Positions 25,560 through 38,645 of a stretch of 64,000 nt of DNA are shown here, piece by piece. The notes under the pieces were generated by a model, which worked only from the letters and a program-made list of their open reading frames with translations, made no database searches and was not told the origin of the DNA. The position numbers were made by a program, and so were the translations under genes. This stretch comes from Cacajao melanocephalus. Taxonomy: Eukaryota > Chordata > Mammalia > Primates > Pitheciidae. Location: positions 62,001 through 126,000 of the forward strand of contig CAUYLG010052050.1 in NCBI GenBank assembly GCA_963573385.1. The letters are read 5' to 3'. The stretch's first letter is position 1. Each line of letters starts with the position of its first letter.

Positions 25560-25745
25560 ATCTTCACTGCTACTCACTAGGTACCTTTTACGGGTATTAA
25601 ATCATATAGTCTTCTCCACAGCCTGGCGAGGAGGACTGGCTTCACCCTCATTTTTAGGTGAAACTCAGAGAAGTTTTGTAGTTACCTTAACGCAACTAGT
25701 AAGCTGGGATGCCCTGGCTCATCTGACTCAAAGTGCTCCACTAAG
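25560..25745 (-). mobile_element. MIR, antisense
   Basis: ATTTTTAGGTGAAACTCAGA preceded by CACAGCCTGGCGAGGAGGAC, as in reversed MIR. Confidence 0.6.
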
Positions 25746-25821
25746 ACTTCTATTTGCAAAGCGTGGGCTAGCATCTGTGAGAAAAATTTCTTTCTGTGAT
25801 TTAGAAGGAAAAACGTATGGA

Positions 25822-26168
25822 GAAACCCTATTGTCTGAATGCTGCGTCTCCCCTTAATTCACAGATTGAAACCTAATCCCCAATATGCGGCTATTAGAAG
25901 GTAGTGGTCTTTGGGGGGCCATTAGGTCATGAAGGAGCCCTAATGAATGGGATTAGTGCCCTTATAAAGAGACCCGAGAGACCCTCACCCCTTGTGCCAT
26001 GGGAAGACACAGTGAGAACAAGGAAGTGGGACCTCTCCAGACACCAAATCTGTCAGTGCCTTGATTTGGACTTTCCAGCCTCCAGAACTGTGAGCAATAC
26101 ATTTCTGTCGTTTACAAGCCACCTAGTGCAAGATATTTTGATACAGCGGTCCAAATGGACAGAGACAA
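25822..26168 (+). mobile_element. MLT1-like LTR (ERVL-MaLR), sense
   Basis: ATTAGTGCCCTTATAAAGAG, CTTTCCAGCCTCCAGAACTG and the TTTACAAGCCACCTAGTG region are classic for this LTR class. Confidence 0.8.
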
Positions 26169-26405
26169 GGAACGACCCTTGAGCTGAAAGGAAAATGGAC
26201 AGTCGTTCTACAGTTGGGAAGACACGATGATAATAGCTCTAGGAGGCATGGTGCACGCGGTGGTCCTCAACTGATGGGAGAAAGGAATTCAGTTATGAGG
26301 AAGTTCATTTAGTGGGAAGCTCTGAGAGCTCCTCACATGCCTCGTACTACTCTTAGATGGGTGATGGCTGGCAGCGCCCTAAGAATGAAGCGTCTCCGGG
26401 GAGCT

Positions 26406-26492
26406 GTGCCTTCATTCTAGGGGGTTATTGAAAGGGAGGTGTTTAAAACCGGAAAGGGCAACGTGGAAGGCGCCTTTAAACAGTGCCTGGGG
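26406..26492 (+). repeat. 87 bp duplicated segment, copy A
   Basis: GTGCCTTCATTCTAGGGGGT through CAGTGCCTGGGG. By eye, 83 of 87 bases are shared with copy B and there are no gaps. Confidence 0.9.
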
Positions 26493-27311
26493 GTGAGATG
26501 CTCTCAAGTTGGGGAAACAGACCCCCCGACCCCCGAACAGGAAGTAGGGGTGGGAGACAGGGAGAGAAAAAACCAAACCCATGACTCAAATACACACACA
26601 CAGCAGATGGAGCCTCCTGTGTAATATTTCTGTTACTTATATCTCCAGAAGGAAGATCTGAGTATATTTTAATTTTATTATTCTCTTTTCTTAAACATTA
26701 AAAAAAAAAAGATTTCCACTAGCCCATACCAGATGACCCTGAAATCTACTGTAAGTAAAAACGTGGTTTGCCACGCGAATGCAGCGCCAGCACCTCTCTT
26801 CCAGCAGGCCCACGTCCCTAAGCCTTTTTATATCTGAATCCTGGAGTCTCCACTGACCCCGGAACCACAGTCTCTTTTATGTACACCCTGACTTCCCAGC
26901 AGCGGAGCGCTGAGGTGGGAGCGGATGAGGGGAAGTGAGAATAAGTCTGAAAGAGCTGTCTATTAGGTTTCCTGCTAAATAGGATGTGGTCAGTTAGCTT
27001 CGGTTATCTGTACGTCTAGTTCAGGCTGCTCCTGTTAACAGCCAAGTATTCACGGGGCCCCAGAGCATCGAGGTGCTTGCCTGGGAAGGACGCAATTGTC
27101 AGAAACGTTGGGACACAGTCACACCTTGAGGAAGGCCAGTGGGATTCAGCCTTTTGGGAAATAAAGGTGGTGTTCCCTGTGGCCAGCAGCAGCGGCGGCA
27201 GGCAATTTCAAGAGCTTCAGGAGGTGACTGGAACCATCTAGTGTCTGGTCATCTGGGGGATGTGATGACGTGGTTTGGTGCTTAACGCATAGTGGGACAG
27301 GCAGTGAACTG

Positions 27312-27398
27312 GTGCCTTCATTCTAGGGGGTTACTGAAAGGGAGCTGTTTAAAACCGGAAAGGACAACATGGAAGGCGCCTTTAAACAGTGCCTGGGG
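27312..27398 (+). repeat. 87 bp duplicated segment, copy B
   Basis: Same sequence as copy A with 4 substitutions, 906 bases downstream in direct orientation. The flanks are unrelated. Confidence 0.9.
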
Positions 27399-27749
27399 AT
27401 AAGGCATGTCCAAGGAAAAGCTGTTTTCAAGAGTCACCTGTTTTTACTTGGCATTTCCAAACTTGCTTCAGGTATCTTTCTGAGGGACTCTTAAGGTATC
27501 CGTAGGAATTAGATGCAACTTCTTCCTTTCCCAACCCAATTCACATTGGTTTAAGCAAAAAAAAAGTGTCCCCCCCTCCAGCCAAAGTCAGTGTGGTAGA
27601 GTCCAAGCACCCTAGCATCTGATTGATCTTGCCGCGTCTCTCTCCTCGTGGTGGCAAGATGGCTGCCTGCGGTTCCAGCCTCCATCCCAGCCTTTCAGCA
27701 GTCCCAGTAGAAGGAAAGGGTACTTCTTTTTCCCAGCAGTTTCCACAGA

Positions 27750-28302
<553 letters not shown>

Positions 28303-28316
28303 TGGATCCTGTTTTT

Positions 28317-28914
28317 CTGTTGAATAACAGAACCAAGAAAGGGAAGAGGTAAAAAATATGTAATTAGAATTTTAAAAAGTCTTGCACTCTTAGGTAGTAG
28401 GTAGTATATTTGGAAGTTTTTTGCCACTGGGAAAATATTTGGACTGAAAATGGCCACATGAACTTTTGATTCTGTTTCCCTCCTGTTGCTAGAAGGCAAA
28501 TGTGTTCCTATGGCTTGAATGAGCCGCAGGACATACTTTTCTCATGTAAGCATGCCACTTGTTGACGATGACTCACCACCGTGTCCACCTTCCTGCCAGT
28601 GGGAAGAGGGAGAGAGGTCCAGTGGAGGGCATTCCCTTTGGATCCATCACTTTTGCTTAAGTCTCACTTAGCTCCATCCACTCTGTCTGCAGGGGAGGCT
28701 GGGAAAGGTAGTCTTTATTCTGTGTGTGTCTTTATTCATGTGCTAAACTTGTGTTTTTTTTTACTCTAAAGGAAGAGAGAGAGAACTGATACTGAGGGTC
28801 AGCCAGGAGTACTGCTGCAAGAAGTTTCTATACTTCGTTGGTCAGTGCTCTGAGTCCTTGTTGAATTCAGATCTGTCTTTCATAATCATCTGCTTAGTCA
28901 GTGCACTAAGTTGA
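28317..28914. other. Intronic sequence, nothing recognised
   Basis: No repeat or coding-like frame recognised. Confidence 0.5.
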
Positions 28915-29335
28915 TAGTGTTCCCCCCAAATTCATGTCCTTCCTGGAACCTCAGAATGTGACTTTACTTGGAAATAGGGTCACTGCAGGTACAGTTACTT
29001 AAGATGAAGTCATATTAGAGGACAGTGGCCCTTAATCCAATTATGACTAGTGCCCTTATAAAAGGAGAAGAGATGCAGAAACACATAAGACCATGTGATA
29101 ATGGAGGCAGAGATTGAGGCGATGCTGCCACAAGCCGAGGAATGCCAGGAGCCACCGGAAGCTGGAAGAAGCAAGAAAGGACCCTTCTCTAGAGGCCTCA
29201 GGGAGGGCGTGGGCCTGCCGACACCTTGATTTTGGACTTGTAGTCTCCAGAACCATGAAGGAATACGTTTCTATTGTAATAACCCACCAAGTTAGTGGCA
29301 CTTTGTTGTAGCAGCCCTGGGAAATCACTGCAGTC
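28915..29335 (+). mobile_element. MLT1-like LTR, sense
   Basis: TTCCTGGAACCTCAGAATGT, CTAGTGCCCTTATAAAAGGA, GCCGACACCTTGATTTTGGA and a CAGCCCTGGGAAATCA end. Confidence 0.85.
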
Positions 29336-29384
29336 TGAAGAAACACATTTCTTGCCCTGACTCAGTAGGGATTCTTTCCAGCTG

Positions 29385-29500
29385 GAGTCGGGGGATCTGG
29401 CTTCTTAGCTTCACCCCTGTCCTGGGATGTGACTCAGTGGAGGTCGCTTAACCTCTCTGTGCTGTACTTTCCAGCTATGAAATGGGAAGAGAGCTGCCTT
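29385..29500 (+). mobile_element. MIR, sense
   Basis: GTCGCTTAACCTCTCTGTGC and TATGAAATGGGAAGAG. Confidence 0.65.
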
Positions 29501-29820
29501 TCTGCTCTGCTGTAATGTTGCAAAGGTAAAGCCTTTCATGACTTCTCATTGCACCCAGAAGAGAAACCCAAATCCTTAGCCTGATCTCAAGGTACCACCT
29601 CGCCGAGACCTGCCTGGCCCTACTTCCTTGTTCCCCTGCCCAGATGGACTCGCCCCACGCTGCCTGCTGCCTTCTTTCAGTGCCGTAGAAGCAGCATGCC
29701 CTTGCCACGGTGTGAGTCTCGTACTTGCCGCTCCCTCTGCTTAGAGTGCTTTTCTCTCAGCCCCCGTTGAATGTTGCTTCCTGCATTAGCCTTCCCAGTT
29801 GGGTGTGCTGGAATAAGTTA
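29500..29820 (+). mobile_element. L2, sense
   Basis: CCTTTCATGACTTCTCATTG, AAACCCAAATCCTTAGCCTG and CTCCCTCTGCTTAGAGTGCT. A second copy of the same L2 segment lies at 31,958-32,250. Confidence 0.75.
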
Positions 29821-30168
29821 TCCCTTAAAAAAAATAATCCACCGTCACACTCCAAAAGTTTTAGAATTTGGCCCAGGATTTTTAAGCCACTGAAAGAAAT
29901 GATTTTAAAAACCAAACCTGGCTGCAGTCACCTTAGCGCGCTATTCCAGCTTGTCACTTCCTTCTGTAGAGAGTGGTCACCATTTCTCTCACCCGTCAGT
30001 GGGGGGCAACATTATCAGAAATGGCAAAGATTGGCCAAGAAAGGGAAGGCGTTTTTGGAAAGGGCTCTGGGTTTCTGATACCTAAATGTCTCATCCAAGT
30101 GAACGGAGTATTTATTTGTCTATGGCTTGAAAAAAGATCTGTTTGATGTTATTGTAAATAGGATTGTT
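29821..30168. other. Intronic sequence, nothing recognised
   Basis: No repeat recognised. Confidence 0.5.
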
Positions 30169-30236
30169 TTCTTTCTCTCTCTTTCTTCCTTCCTTCCTTC
30201 CTTTCCGTCCTTTCCTTCTTTCCTTTCTTCTTTTTT
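30169..30236. repeat. (TTCC)n/(CTTT)n pyrimidine repeat
   Basis: CTTCCTTCCTTCCTTCC-type run merging into the Alu at its right. Confidence 0.85.
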
Positions 30237-30478
30237 AACAGGGTTTCATTCTTGTTACCCAGGCTGGAGTGCAGTAACATGCTCTTGGCTCACTGAAAGC
30301 TCTGCCTCCTGGGTTCAAGCGATTCTCCTGTCTCAGCCTTCCAGGTAGCTGGGATTACAGGTGCTTGCCACTACGCCTGGCTAGTATTTGTATTTTTGGT
30401 AGAGAGGGGGTTTCACCATGGTGGCCAGGCTGGTTTGGAACTCCTGACCTCAAGTAATCCGCCCACCTCAGCCTCCCT
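30233..30478 (-). mobile_element. Alu, antisense, 5' truncated
   Basis: It breaks off after CCACCTCAGCCTCCC, so the first 45 or so bases of the Alu head are missing. Confidence 0.92.
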
Positions 30479-30480
30479 TT

Positions 30481-30959
30481 CCTTGATTTTATATTTGGAT
30501 AGATCGTTGCTGATGTAAAGAATGTTTGGCTCTTTTTTTCCTATTCCTCACTACCTTCTGCTTTCCTTTCGCCTTCCCCTATTCCTTCTCTTTGCTGAAG
30601 ACAGTGTGTCATCTGGGGTAGCCCTGGGTGTTTACGAGCCAGTGGAGGCTGCTCTGCCACCTGGGGCCAGCTTGGCCCCAGAACCACATCAAATGGGGAG
30701 CCCAAAATAAATGAAAGGAGACCATGTCAAGTGGGAAGCTGGTGTTTACAGCTTTTAAGTTCAGGCACATCCTTTATGTCCACGTGCCTTTAGCTCTGAG
30801 GCAAGTGGGCCCACCACTTTCCTAGACCACATGGCCACTGTCTCCCTTCCCCTCCCCCACCCTCAGTGCCATTTTGGCTTTTCCCATGGAGGAAAGCTCA
30901 CAGAACTCCAGTGTGGTTCTACTTGCTTAGACCGATGAGACAAAATCTTCGAGTAAGGT
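30481..30959. other. Intronic sequence, nothing recognised
   Basis: No repeat recognised. Confidence 0.5.
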
Positions 30960-31180
30960 AGGAGTTGTTGTAATAAGAGCTGACAAGTGCTAAGGACCTA
31001 GTGTGTGCCCGGAGTTTCACACACATTGCTTCACATTCTCACAAGGACCTCATAAGGTACATGTTACCTTCACATTACGGACAAAGACAGCAGCTCAGAG
31101 AACTCATTCTGCTTGCCCAAGGTTGCAGATTGCAACTAGGGCCCAACTCACTCCAGAGTCTGTGCATCCCTCCACTAGAC
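30960..31180 (-). mobile_element. MIR, antisense
   Basis: CTAAGGACCTAGTGTGTGCC, ACAAGGACCTCATAAGGTAC, TGCCCAAGGTTGCAGATTGC. Confidence 0.65.
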
Positions 31181-31596
31181 TCTAATGTCTTAAAAATGTC
31201 CTCACTTTTTCTGTCTTTTAGTGGCTTCATATCGGAAGTCTCTGTGTACTTTTTGGAACAGAAGGCGGTTCTCATAGACTTGGCCCAGAGTCAGCATAGG
31301 AGAAAGTCATCCTGTATGAAGCAGTGCTGATCCGGGTCGCTAGAGATTCGTGGTTTTTAACCTCAGCTAAACTTAAGAACAGCTTGGCCATCCTTTCATG
31401 TAGTTCGTGGATACCCACACGCTTCCTGGTGCAATATCTCCAAATGCTCTCAGATTTATCCACAACTCTCCATCTACACTGCCGCTCAACCACCCCAAGC
31501 CACTGTCATATTTCCCTGGGATTTTTGCACAACTTGACTTCTGCATCCTCACTTGCTCACCCTTCACACCCCATCCATTATCCACACTTTGGCTGA

Positions 31597-31986
<390 letters not shown>

Positions 31987-32190
31987 TAGAAACCCAAATC
32001 CTTAACCTGACTTTAAGGTCCTGCCTCACCTAGGTCTGCCTGGTCTGGCTTCCTTGTTCCTCTGCCAAATTGAACTCGTGCTACTCTGCCTTCTTTCAGC
32101 ACCCTATAAGCACCGCACTCTTGCCACATCACGCATTTTGTACTTGCTGTTGTCTCTGCTTGGAGTACTTTTCCCTTAGGTCCTGTTTAA

Positions 32191-32563
<373 letters not shown>

Positions 32564-32590
32564 TGACTTTTCTTCATCGCCCTTCATTTG

Positions 32591-33464
32591 TCCATGCAGC
32601 CATCCCTCAGGATCTGATTTATTCAGCCTGCTGATTTTGGATAGTGAGAGAAGAGAGTTCAGATACAAATTCTCCAATGGTACCTGCATCTCTTTGGTTC
32701 CTGCGTTTGGATAGTAAGGAGTACCTGAGTTTGTTTCATGTCTCTTCTTCAGTACTCTGCTCCACAAGCTCCATGTGTATTTATTCCTCAGTGTTCCCCC
32801 TTAGTGAGTTTGTTTACTGGATGACTGAAAGGAACAGATGAGTAGATGAATGACCGGGATGAGGCCTGGGGTTGGGGAGGACCGTGACTCTTCTTACCTG
32901 CTCGTGAAGCTGGCTTGGTGGAGGAGGCTGGAGGCAAAGGTGGGGACATAGGCTCTGCAGCTGCTTCTGCAGGTACAGGGTCCACTGCTGAGACCAGGGA
33001 GGATCTGAACCTGGGCCTGCCCCACTCTCCAGCCTCTGTTTGCTTCTACCACTATCTGCCAAGGTCTGCTGTTCCTACCGCTACATCTAGATCTTCTTTT
33101 TGCCATTGTCCCTGTTGGGAATTGGGGTAAGATGGCATAAGATTAGATGGCATCGTGGTCAGAGTGACCCAATTCCTGATGGTTCCTCTCCTGGTTAGTG
33201 GTGGGAGTGGGCCGTAGGGACAAGTCATCTTTCAGTGGGTCATGGCCAAGGAGGGAGAGACTGGACTTGGAGAGCTATGTGTAGGTTCCTGGGAACAGGT
33301 GTCCTTGGCTTGAGACGACAAACGGTGATTCACAATCACATTAACATATTCAATGCTCTGAGAAGTCCTGCCATAAAGAAATCTGTTTAACGGGGGTTAA
33401 CCCAGGATTTCTTAAGCTTACACAACCACAGAATCTTTTTTGAGGATTGGAGAGGTACCACTTC
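32591..33464. other. Intronic sequence, nothing firm
   Basis: On the minus strand 32,880-33,106 has open frames and a GCAG|GTAAGAAG donor-like site, but I recognise no protein. See findings. Confidence 0.4.
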
Positions 33465-33960
33465 AGTTACTGATTGAATGATTACTGAGCACCTAGTGTG
33501 TGTAGATGCTATTCAGACCTGAGATGTGGAGGAGACAAGGCAGGCCTGGCAAACTTACAATGTTCTCATCTATAAAATGGGTATACAGTAGTGTCAACCT
33601 TGCAGGGTTATGGTGAGGTCTATATTTAATGAGCTAATGCAGGGTAAGCGTTTGGCACAGCCCAGGGACGTGTTGTAAGCTGTCAGTGATACGTATGTAT
33701 GATTGTTATCAGCTTAGTGGAGGATCAGATATTAAACAATTAGATAGGTACGTATTTAGTAACAATGGCAGTTAAGTTATACAAAAGGGAAGGACAGGGT
33801 GTCCAGAGAGGACAGAGGAAGGAAACCTAATGAGTGTTGGCAGGTGTGATGGGGGCGGTGGTCACGGAGGCTCTCTCCTGAGGAAGTCACGTTGAAGCTA
33901 GGACATGAAGGATGCGGGGGATGTTGGAAAAGGGTGGGAAGGGAGTGAGACCTGCTTACT
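33465..33960 (-). mobile_element. L2, antisense, interrupted by a MIR
   Basis: ACTGAGCACCTAGTGTGTGT to 33,555, then resumption at about 33,715 to TGAAGCTAGGACATGAAGGA. Confidence 0.6.
33560..33710 (+). mobile_element. MIR inside L2, sense
   Basis: TCATCTATAAAATGGGTATA, CAGGGTTATGGTGAGGTCTA and GCGTTTGGCACAGCCCAGG. Confidence 0.65.
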
Positions 33961-34149
33961 TTGGGAAACATGGCCCAAATGTCAGATTCTTACACACAGG
34001 GGTACCGTCTGGGGAGTTAAATTTCCTGAACTATTTCAGAATGAGGGGGATGGGGGCAGGTTCTAGTAGGCTATGGTGGTCCAGAAATATATGTCTTTAA
34101 AACTTGCCCCAGAAATCTGGAGCATCCTTGGGAATATTTTTTGGAATTG

Positions 34150-34312
34150 CTGTTCCAGGACAGCAGGGCTCAGAGGTTCCCGTGCTTAGAAATCATGAGA
34201 GTCTTACTCAAAATGCAGGCATGGGGCCTGGGAATTATTTAACAGATACATCCTGAGACGACTCTGCTGTAGGGTTTCCCTGACCTTGCTTTGAGAAACA
34301 CATCTCTGGAAG
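34150..34312 (+). mobile_element. MER5-like hAT fragment
   Basis: GAGTCTTACTCAAAATGCAG and GACCTTGCTTTGAGAAACAC resemble MER5-type elements. Confidence 0.5.
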
Positions 34313-35005
34313 GTTGACCCTTCTGAAAAATCTGGAACGTGATGGCATGACAGCAAATGATTCCAGCAGAGAATATACAGGGCACCTCTGGAGACTTTGT
34401 ATTTGATCTTAGAAAGTGCACAGTGGGCAAGAAGGGTGGCATGCAACCCCATGTCAGGAGGGCTGCAGCTGCAGGGAGCGGGGCTGGGAGGGGCTGCAGG
34501 CCCCAAGGAGAGTCCATGGTCATTGGGAACCTCACCGTTCCTGGCCTGCTCACCACAGAGAGTGAACACTGGCCATCAGACACCCAGCCCCAACTCAGGG
34601 TTGTTCAGTGTCCGTGCAATTGTGACGATAGCAGAAACAAACGGTTTAGACTTTTTCTGCAGAAGGTAGACTGACTCGGGCACCTCTCTATGCTCCCTGA
34701 CATTGCCAGGCTTAGTCATGGGGAGCCTTGAATTCAAACCCAAAGCAGCTTTAACATTCATAACCACAACGCATCTGTGATCAGCAGGGCTTATCGTGAG
34801 CGCTTCAGCTGCAAATGGAAATGGTGAACAGTGAACAGGCCTCCTACCACAGACTTCCTGCTGACCCGCCTCCCTCCTCCTTTCAGGGCACCTTGGGTTG
34901 TCATTACTGATGCACAATTGTTAGGCGGCAGGGTGAGCTAAAGCGAACTGGGCCTTTGCACTGCCTGCTCAGTTTAAGGCTGGAGCATAAGTCATCGCAC
35001 CATTC
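34313..35005. other. Intronic sequence, nothing recognised
   Basis: No repeat or convincing coding frame. Confidence 0.5.
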
Positions 35006-35063
35006 GTGTGTGTGTGTGTGTGTGTGCGCGTGTGTGCACGTGTGTGCTTGTGTGTGTGTGTGT
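35006..35063. repeat. (TG)n microsatellite with CGCG interruption
   Basis: GTGTGTGTGCGCGTGTGTGC, alternating purine-pyrimidine over 58 bases. Confidence 0.95.
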
Positions 35064-36164
35064 CCATCTTTGTCTTCCCTCTCCTCCCAGCCTTCCCTGC
35101 CTGGGCTTTGGGGCTTCCTGCTCTGTTTCACTTTGCTGGGTTACTTCCAGTGCGTGCTGCTAGTCATTCTTGCTTGACCTTTAAAATTTTCTCTTTAGGG
35201 AAAATATGATCATTAGTCTGTGTTCTCCAGCAGATGTATACCAGTCTCGGGCAGTCTTCCCACCTCACTTTACATCCATGGGGAAAAAGTGTTTTAAAGT
35301 CAGTGTGATTTTTTTTTTTAATGACACAGAAATGAATATTAGATGAGAGGGTCACTCTGTTGAATAGTTGTTTGGAAAGGAATTGAGGAATGCAGCGGGA
35401 TGCTCCCAGCTTTCAGAAATGATGACTTCAGCTATTTGGGGGTCTGGCTTCTTGCCTGTTGGTGACACAGGGTGGCTGGACTGTGGGATTCACCAGCCAG
35501 AGCTTCACAGCTCATGCCTGTGCCAGAGGGTTTGACAGACATGGGCTGCGTTTTCTGGTGCGTCTGGATGGTAAGATTGTCTAGAGGGTGTGTTTCTGGA
35601 ACTTTCCAGTCAGGCTTCACCATGGTGAGTATTTAATGACCACACACGAAAGCCTCATTGCCAGGGCCGCTCCCTGGGACAAATCGAATCATGGAATCAT
35701 GGAATTTCAGAGCTGGAAAGAGCCCCCGAGCCAACCAGAGGGGAAGAGAACTTCTAGGAGTAGGAAGACCCAAATTCGGGGCTCTTCCTCTACTCCTGTG
35801 GCAGCTGAACATGATTGCTAAGGGAGGGGCATGTTTAAAAGGAATGGGGGGCATGCTAGCCTTCTACCCTTTGCTACACAAATGCGTAATAGTCCAATTC
35901 AGCAATCCAACAGAGCGAGGCTTTTATAAAGAGGCATACCCAGATACAGTTAGGAATATAGCAAAGCAAACCCATTTCCGGGATGAGATATTTTAGAGTC
36001 CCGTCTTGGTTTTCGGTGAATCCTCTGGTTGATGCAGTAGACTTTATAAATGAAGAACTCAGGCTTTCCAGATTATAGTTTCTGTCTGCCTAAAAATAGT
36101 CTTTCCATCCCATGACTGTCAAGAATTCTTGCTTGTAATAATCTGTTGTTATCAACAATTACTA
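35064..36164. other. Intronic sequence, little recognised
   Basis: GAATCATGGAATCATGGAAT near 35,686 is a short direct repeat that may belong to an old mammalian repeat. Confidence 0.45.
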
Positions 36165-36660
36165 GAGTCATAATAATGACTGCTGCTTCTTGAGTGCTTT
36201 CTACATGCTAAGCCAGGTGCTTTAGAAACAATATCCTGTGTTTTTCCTTTTTTTGTTTAGTTTTTCTTGAGACAGGGTCTCACTGTCATCCAGGCTGGAG
36301 TGCAGTGGCATGATAGCTTTTAACCTTTTGGGCTTAAGTGATCCTCTCACCTTAGCCTCCCAAGTAGCTGGGACTACAGGCACATGCCACCACACTTGGC
36401 TAATTTTTAAATTTTTTGTAAAGACAAGGTCTTACTATGCTGCCCAGGCTGATCTTGAATTTGTGAGCTCAAGTGATGCTCCTGCCTCGACCTCCCAAAG
36501 TGCTAGTATTACCTGCGTGAGCCACCGCTCCTGGCATTGTCTTGTTTAATACAACTTTAGAGATGTTTTCATTGTCCTTATTTTACAGATGAGGAAGTTG
36601 GGCTTGGAGAGGTAAAGATATTTATCTGAGCTCATCAGCTGAACTTAGATTGCTGGCTCC
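36165..36660 (-). mobile_element. MIR, antisense, split by an Alu
   Basis: AGTGCTTTCTACATGCTAAG before the Alu, and TATTTTACAGATGAGGAAGT after it. Confidence 0.7.
36266..36536 (-). mobile_element. Alu, antisense, old
   Basis: GACAGGGTCTCACTGTCATC to GAGCCACCGCTCCTGGC, with many changes (AluJ-like). Confidence 0.92.
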
Positions 36661-36890
36661 TTTAAGAATCCTGTTAAAATGCACACAAAACGGTCTGAAC
36701 CTATTTTTGTTTAAAAAAAAAATGGATCTTCCTGGGTGGACATAGAGTTGGGCATCATTTAGTTATTTGCGTTCTCTTATATGTCTCCTCAAATGGTTAA
36801 AATACTGGTGCATTGTTTTCTTTTTTTTCTATTTTTTTTTTTCACAAGGAGATACCACTTCATACGTCTATTAGAAGATTTATTTTTAAT

Positions 36891-37048
36891 TTTTTTTTTT
36901 TTGAGACAGAATCTAACTCTGTTGTCCGGGCTGGAGTGCAGTGACACAATCATAGCTCACTGAGCCTTGAACTCCTGGGCTCAAGCGATTCCCCTGCCTC
37001 AGCCTCCCAAGTAGGTGGGACTACTGGTGCGTGCTGCCACACCTGGTT
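36891..37048 (-). mobile_element. Alu single monomer, antisense
   Basis: One arm only, oligo-T to GCTGCCACACCTGG. It lies beside a short L1-like stretch (GAGATACCACTTCATACGTC, about 36,850). TTAAAATACTGGT and TTTAAAATACTGGT occur on either side of the whole 36.80-37.05 kb block. Confidence 0.65.
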
Positions 37049-37304
37049 TAAAATACTGGTAAATTTTTCAAAAACAAACATTATCTGGCAACTATATTTT
37101 TTGTATGGATGATTTTTTTTTCTTTTTAATTAAGCTAGCTTGTCAGGGGCCCAGGGCTTCTGAGAACTGGCTTCACACATGGGAACCATATTCAAGGGAA
37201 GGAGGAGAAAGACGTTGCTGCCCAAGATGGCAGGTGCAGTTGGAGGTGCTATGGAGGGAGAGGATGAGCTCCACCTGGAAGGCCCCTTGGGGAGACCAAG
37301 AGAG

Positions 37305-37612
37305 GTGTGTGTGTGTGTGTGTGTGCGTGTGTATGTGTGTACACATATGTATATGTGTATGTGTGTATCCGTGTGTGTATGTGTGTGTATATGTGTATGG
37401 GTGTGTATGCATATGTGTATGGGTGTGTATGCATACGTATGTGTGTATGGGTGTGTGCGTGTCTGTGTATGCATGTGTGTATATGTATTTGTGTATATAT
37501 CTGTATGTGTATATATGTGTGTACATGCATGCATGTGCGTATATGTGTGTATGCATGTGTATACATATATGTGTGTGTATGTGTTTGTGTGTATGTGTGT
37601 GTGTGTTTGTCT
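37305..37612. repeat. Long (TG)n/(TATG)n alternating tract
   Basis: Over 300 bases of TG, TATG and TGCATG units with almost no other sequence. Both strands give long cysteine/valine or threonine/histidine frames that are artefacts. Confidence 0.97.
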
Positions 37613-37868
37613 ATACACATACCAAGCCTGTTTGTTTACCATTGTGTCAGTTTGCTATGGCTGCCATAACAAAGTACTGCAAACTGGGTGGCTCACAGTT
37701 CTCGAGACTGGAAGTCCAAGATCAAGGTGTTGGCAGGTTTGTTCCTCCTGAGGCGTCTCTCCTTAGCTTGCAAATGGCTGCCTTCTCACTGTGTCCTCAC
37801 ATCCTTACATGGTCTTTTTCCTCTGTCCACCTCCCCGGTCTCGTTCTGTATCCTAATTTCTTCTTCTT

Positions 37869-38157
37869 TTTTTTGAGATGGAGTTTTGTTCTTATTGCCC
37901 AGGCTGGAGTGCAATGGCCACCATCTTGCCTCACTGCAATCTCTGCCTCCCAGGTTCAGGTGATTCTCTGGCCTCAGCCTCCTGAATAGCTGGGATTACA
38001 GGCATCCATCACCAACGCCCAGCTAATTTTTGTATTTTTAGTAGAAATAGGGTTTCCTCATGTTGGTCAGGCTGGTCTGGAACTCCTGACCTCAGGTGAT
38101 CTGCCCTCCTTGGCCTCCCCAGGTGCTGGGATTACAGGTGTGAGCCACTGCATTGGC
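37869..38157 (-). mobile_element. Alu, antisense, inside LTR, with target-site duplication
   Basis: CCTAATTTCTTCTTCTT on both sides (37,852 and 38,158), 17 bp. Confidence 0.96.
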
Positions 38158-38284
38158 CCTAATTTCTTCTTCTTACAAGGACACCAGTCAGATTGGATTA
38201 GGGTCTGCCCACTGTTTTGACTTAATTACCTCTTTAAAGGCCCTGTTTCCAAATATAGTCACATTTTAAGGTCCTTGGGGGTAG

Positions 38285-38585
<301 letters not shown>

Positions 38586-38645
38586 GAATACCCTATCCTT
38601 AAACATAAATTTGGGGAGGGGAGGACACAATTCATTCTATAACAA

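Larger units (their letters stand above)
26169..27749. other. Intronic sequence containing two copies of an 87 bp segment
   Basis: No interspersed repeat was recognised. The two copies are listed separately. Confidence 0.6.

Noticed and set aside
37105..37989. 294-codon frame and its minus-strand partners
   Set aside because: They are translations of a (TG)n/(TATG)n tract and part of an Alu, giving cysteine/valine or threonine/histidine repeats.
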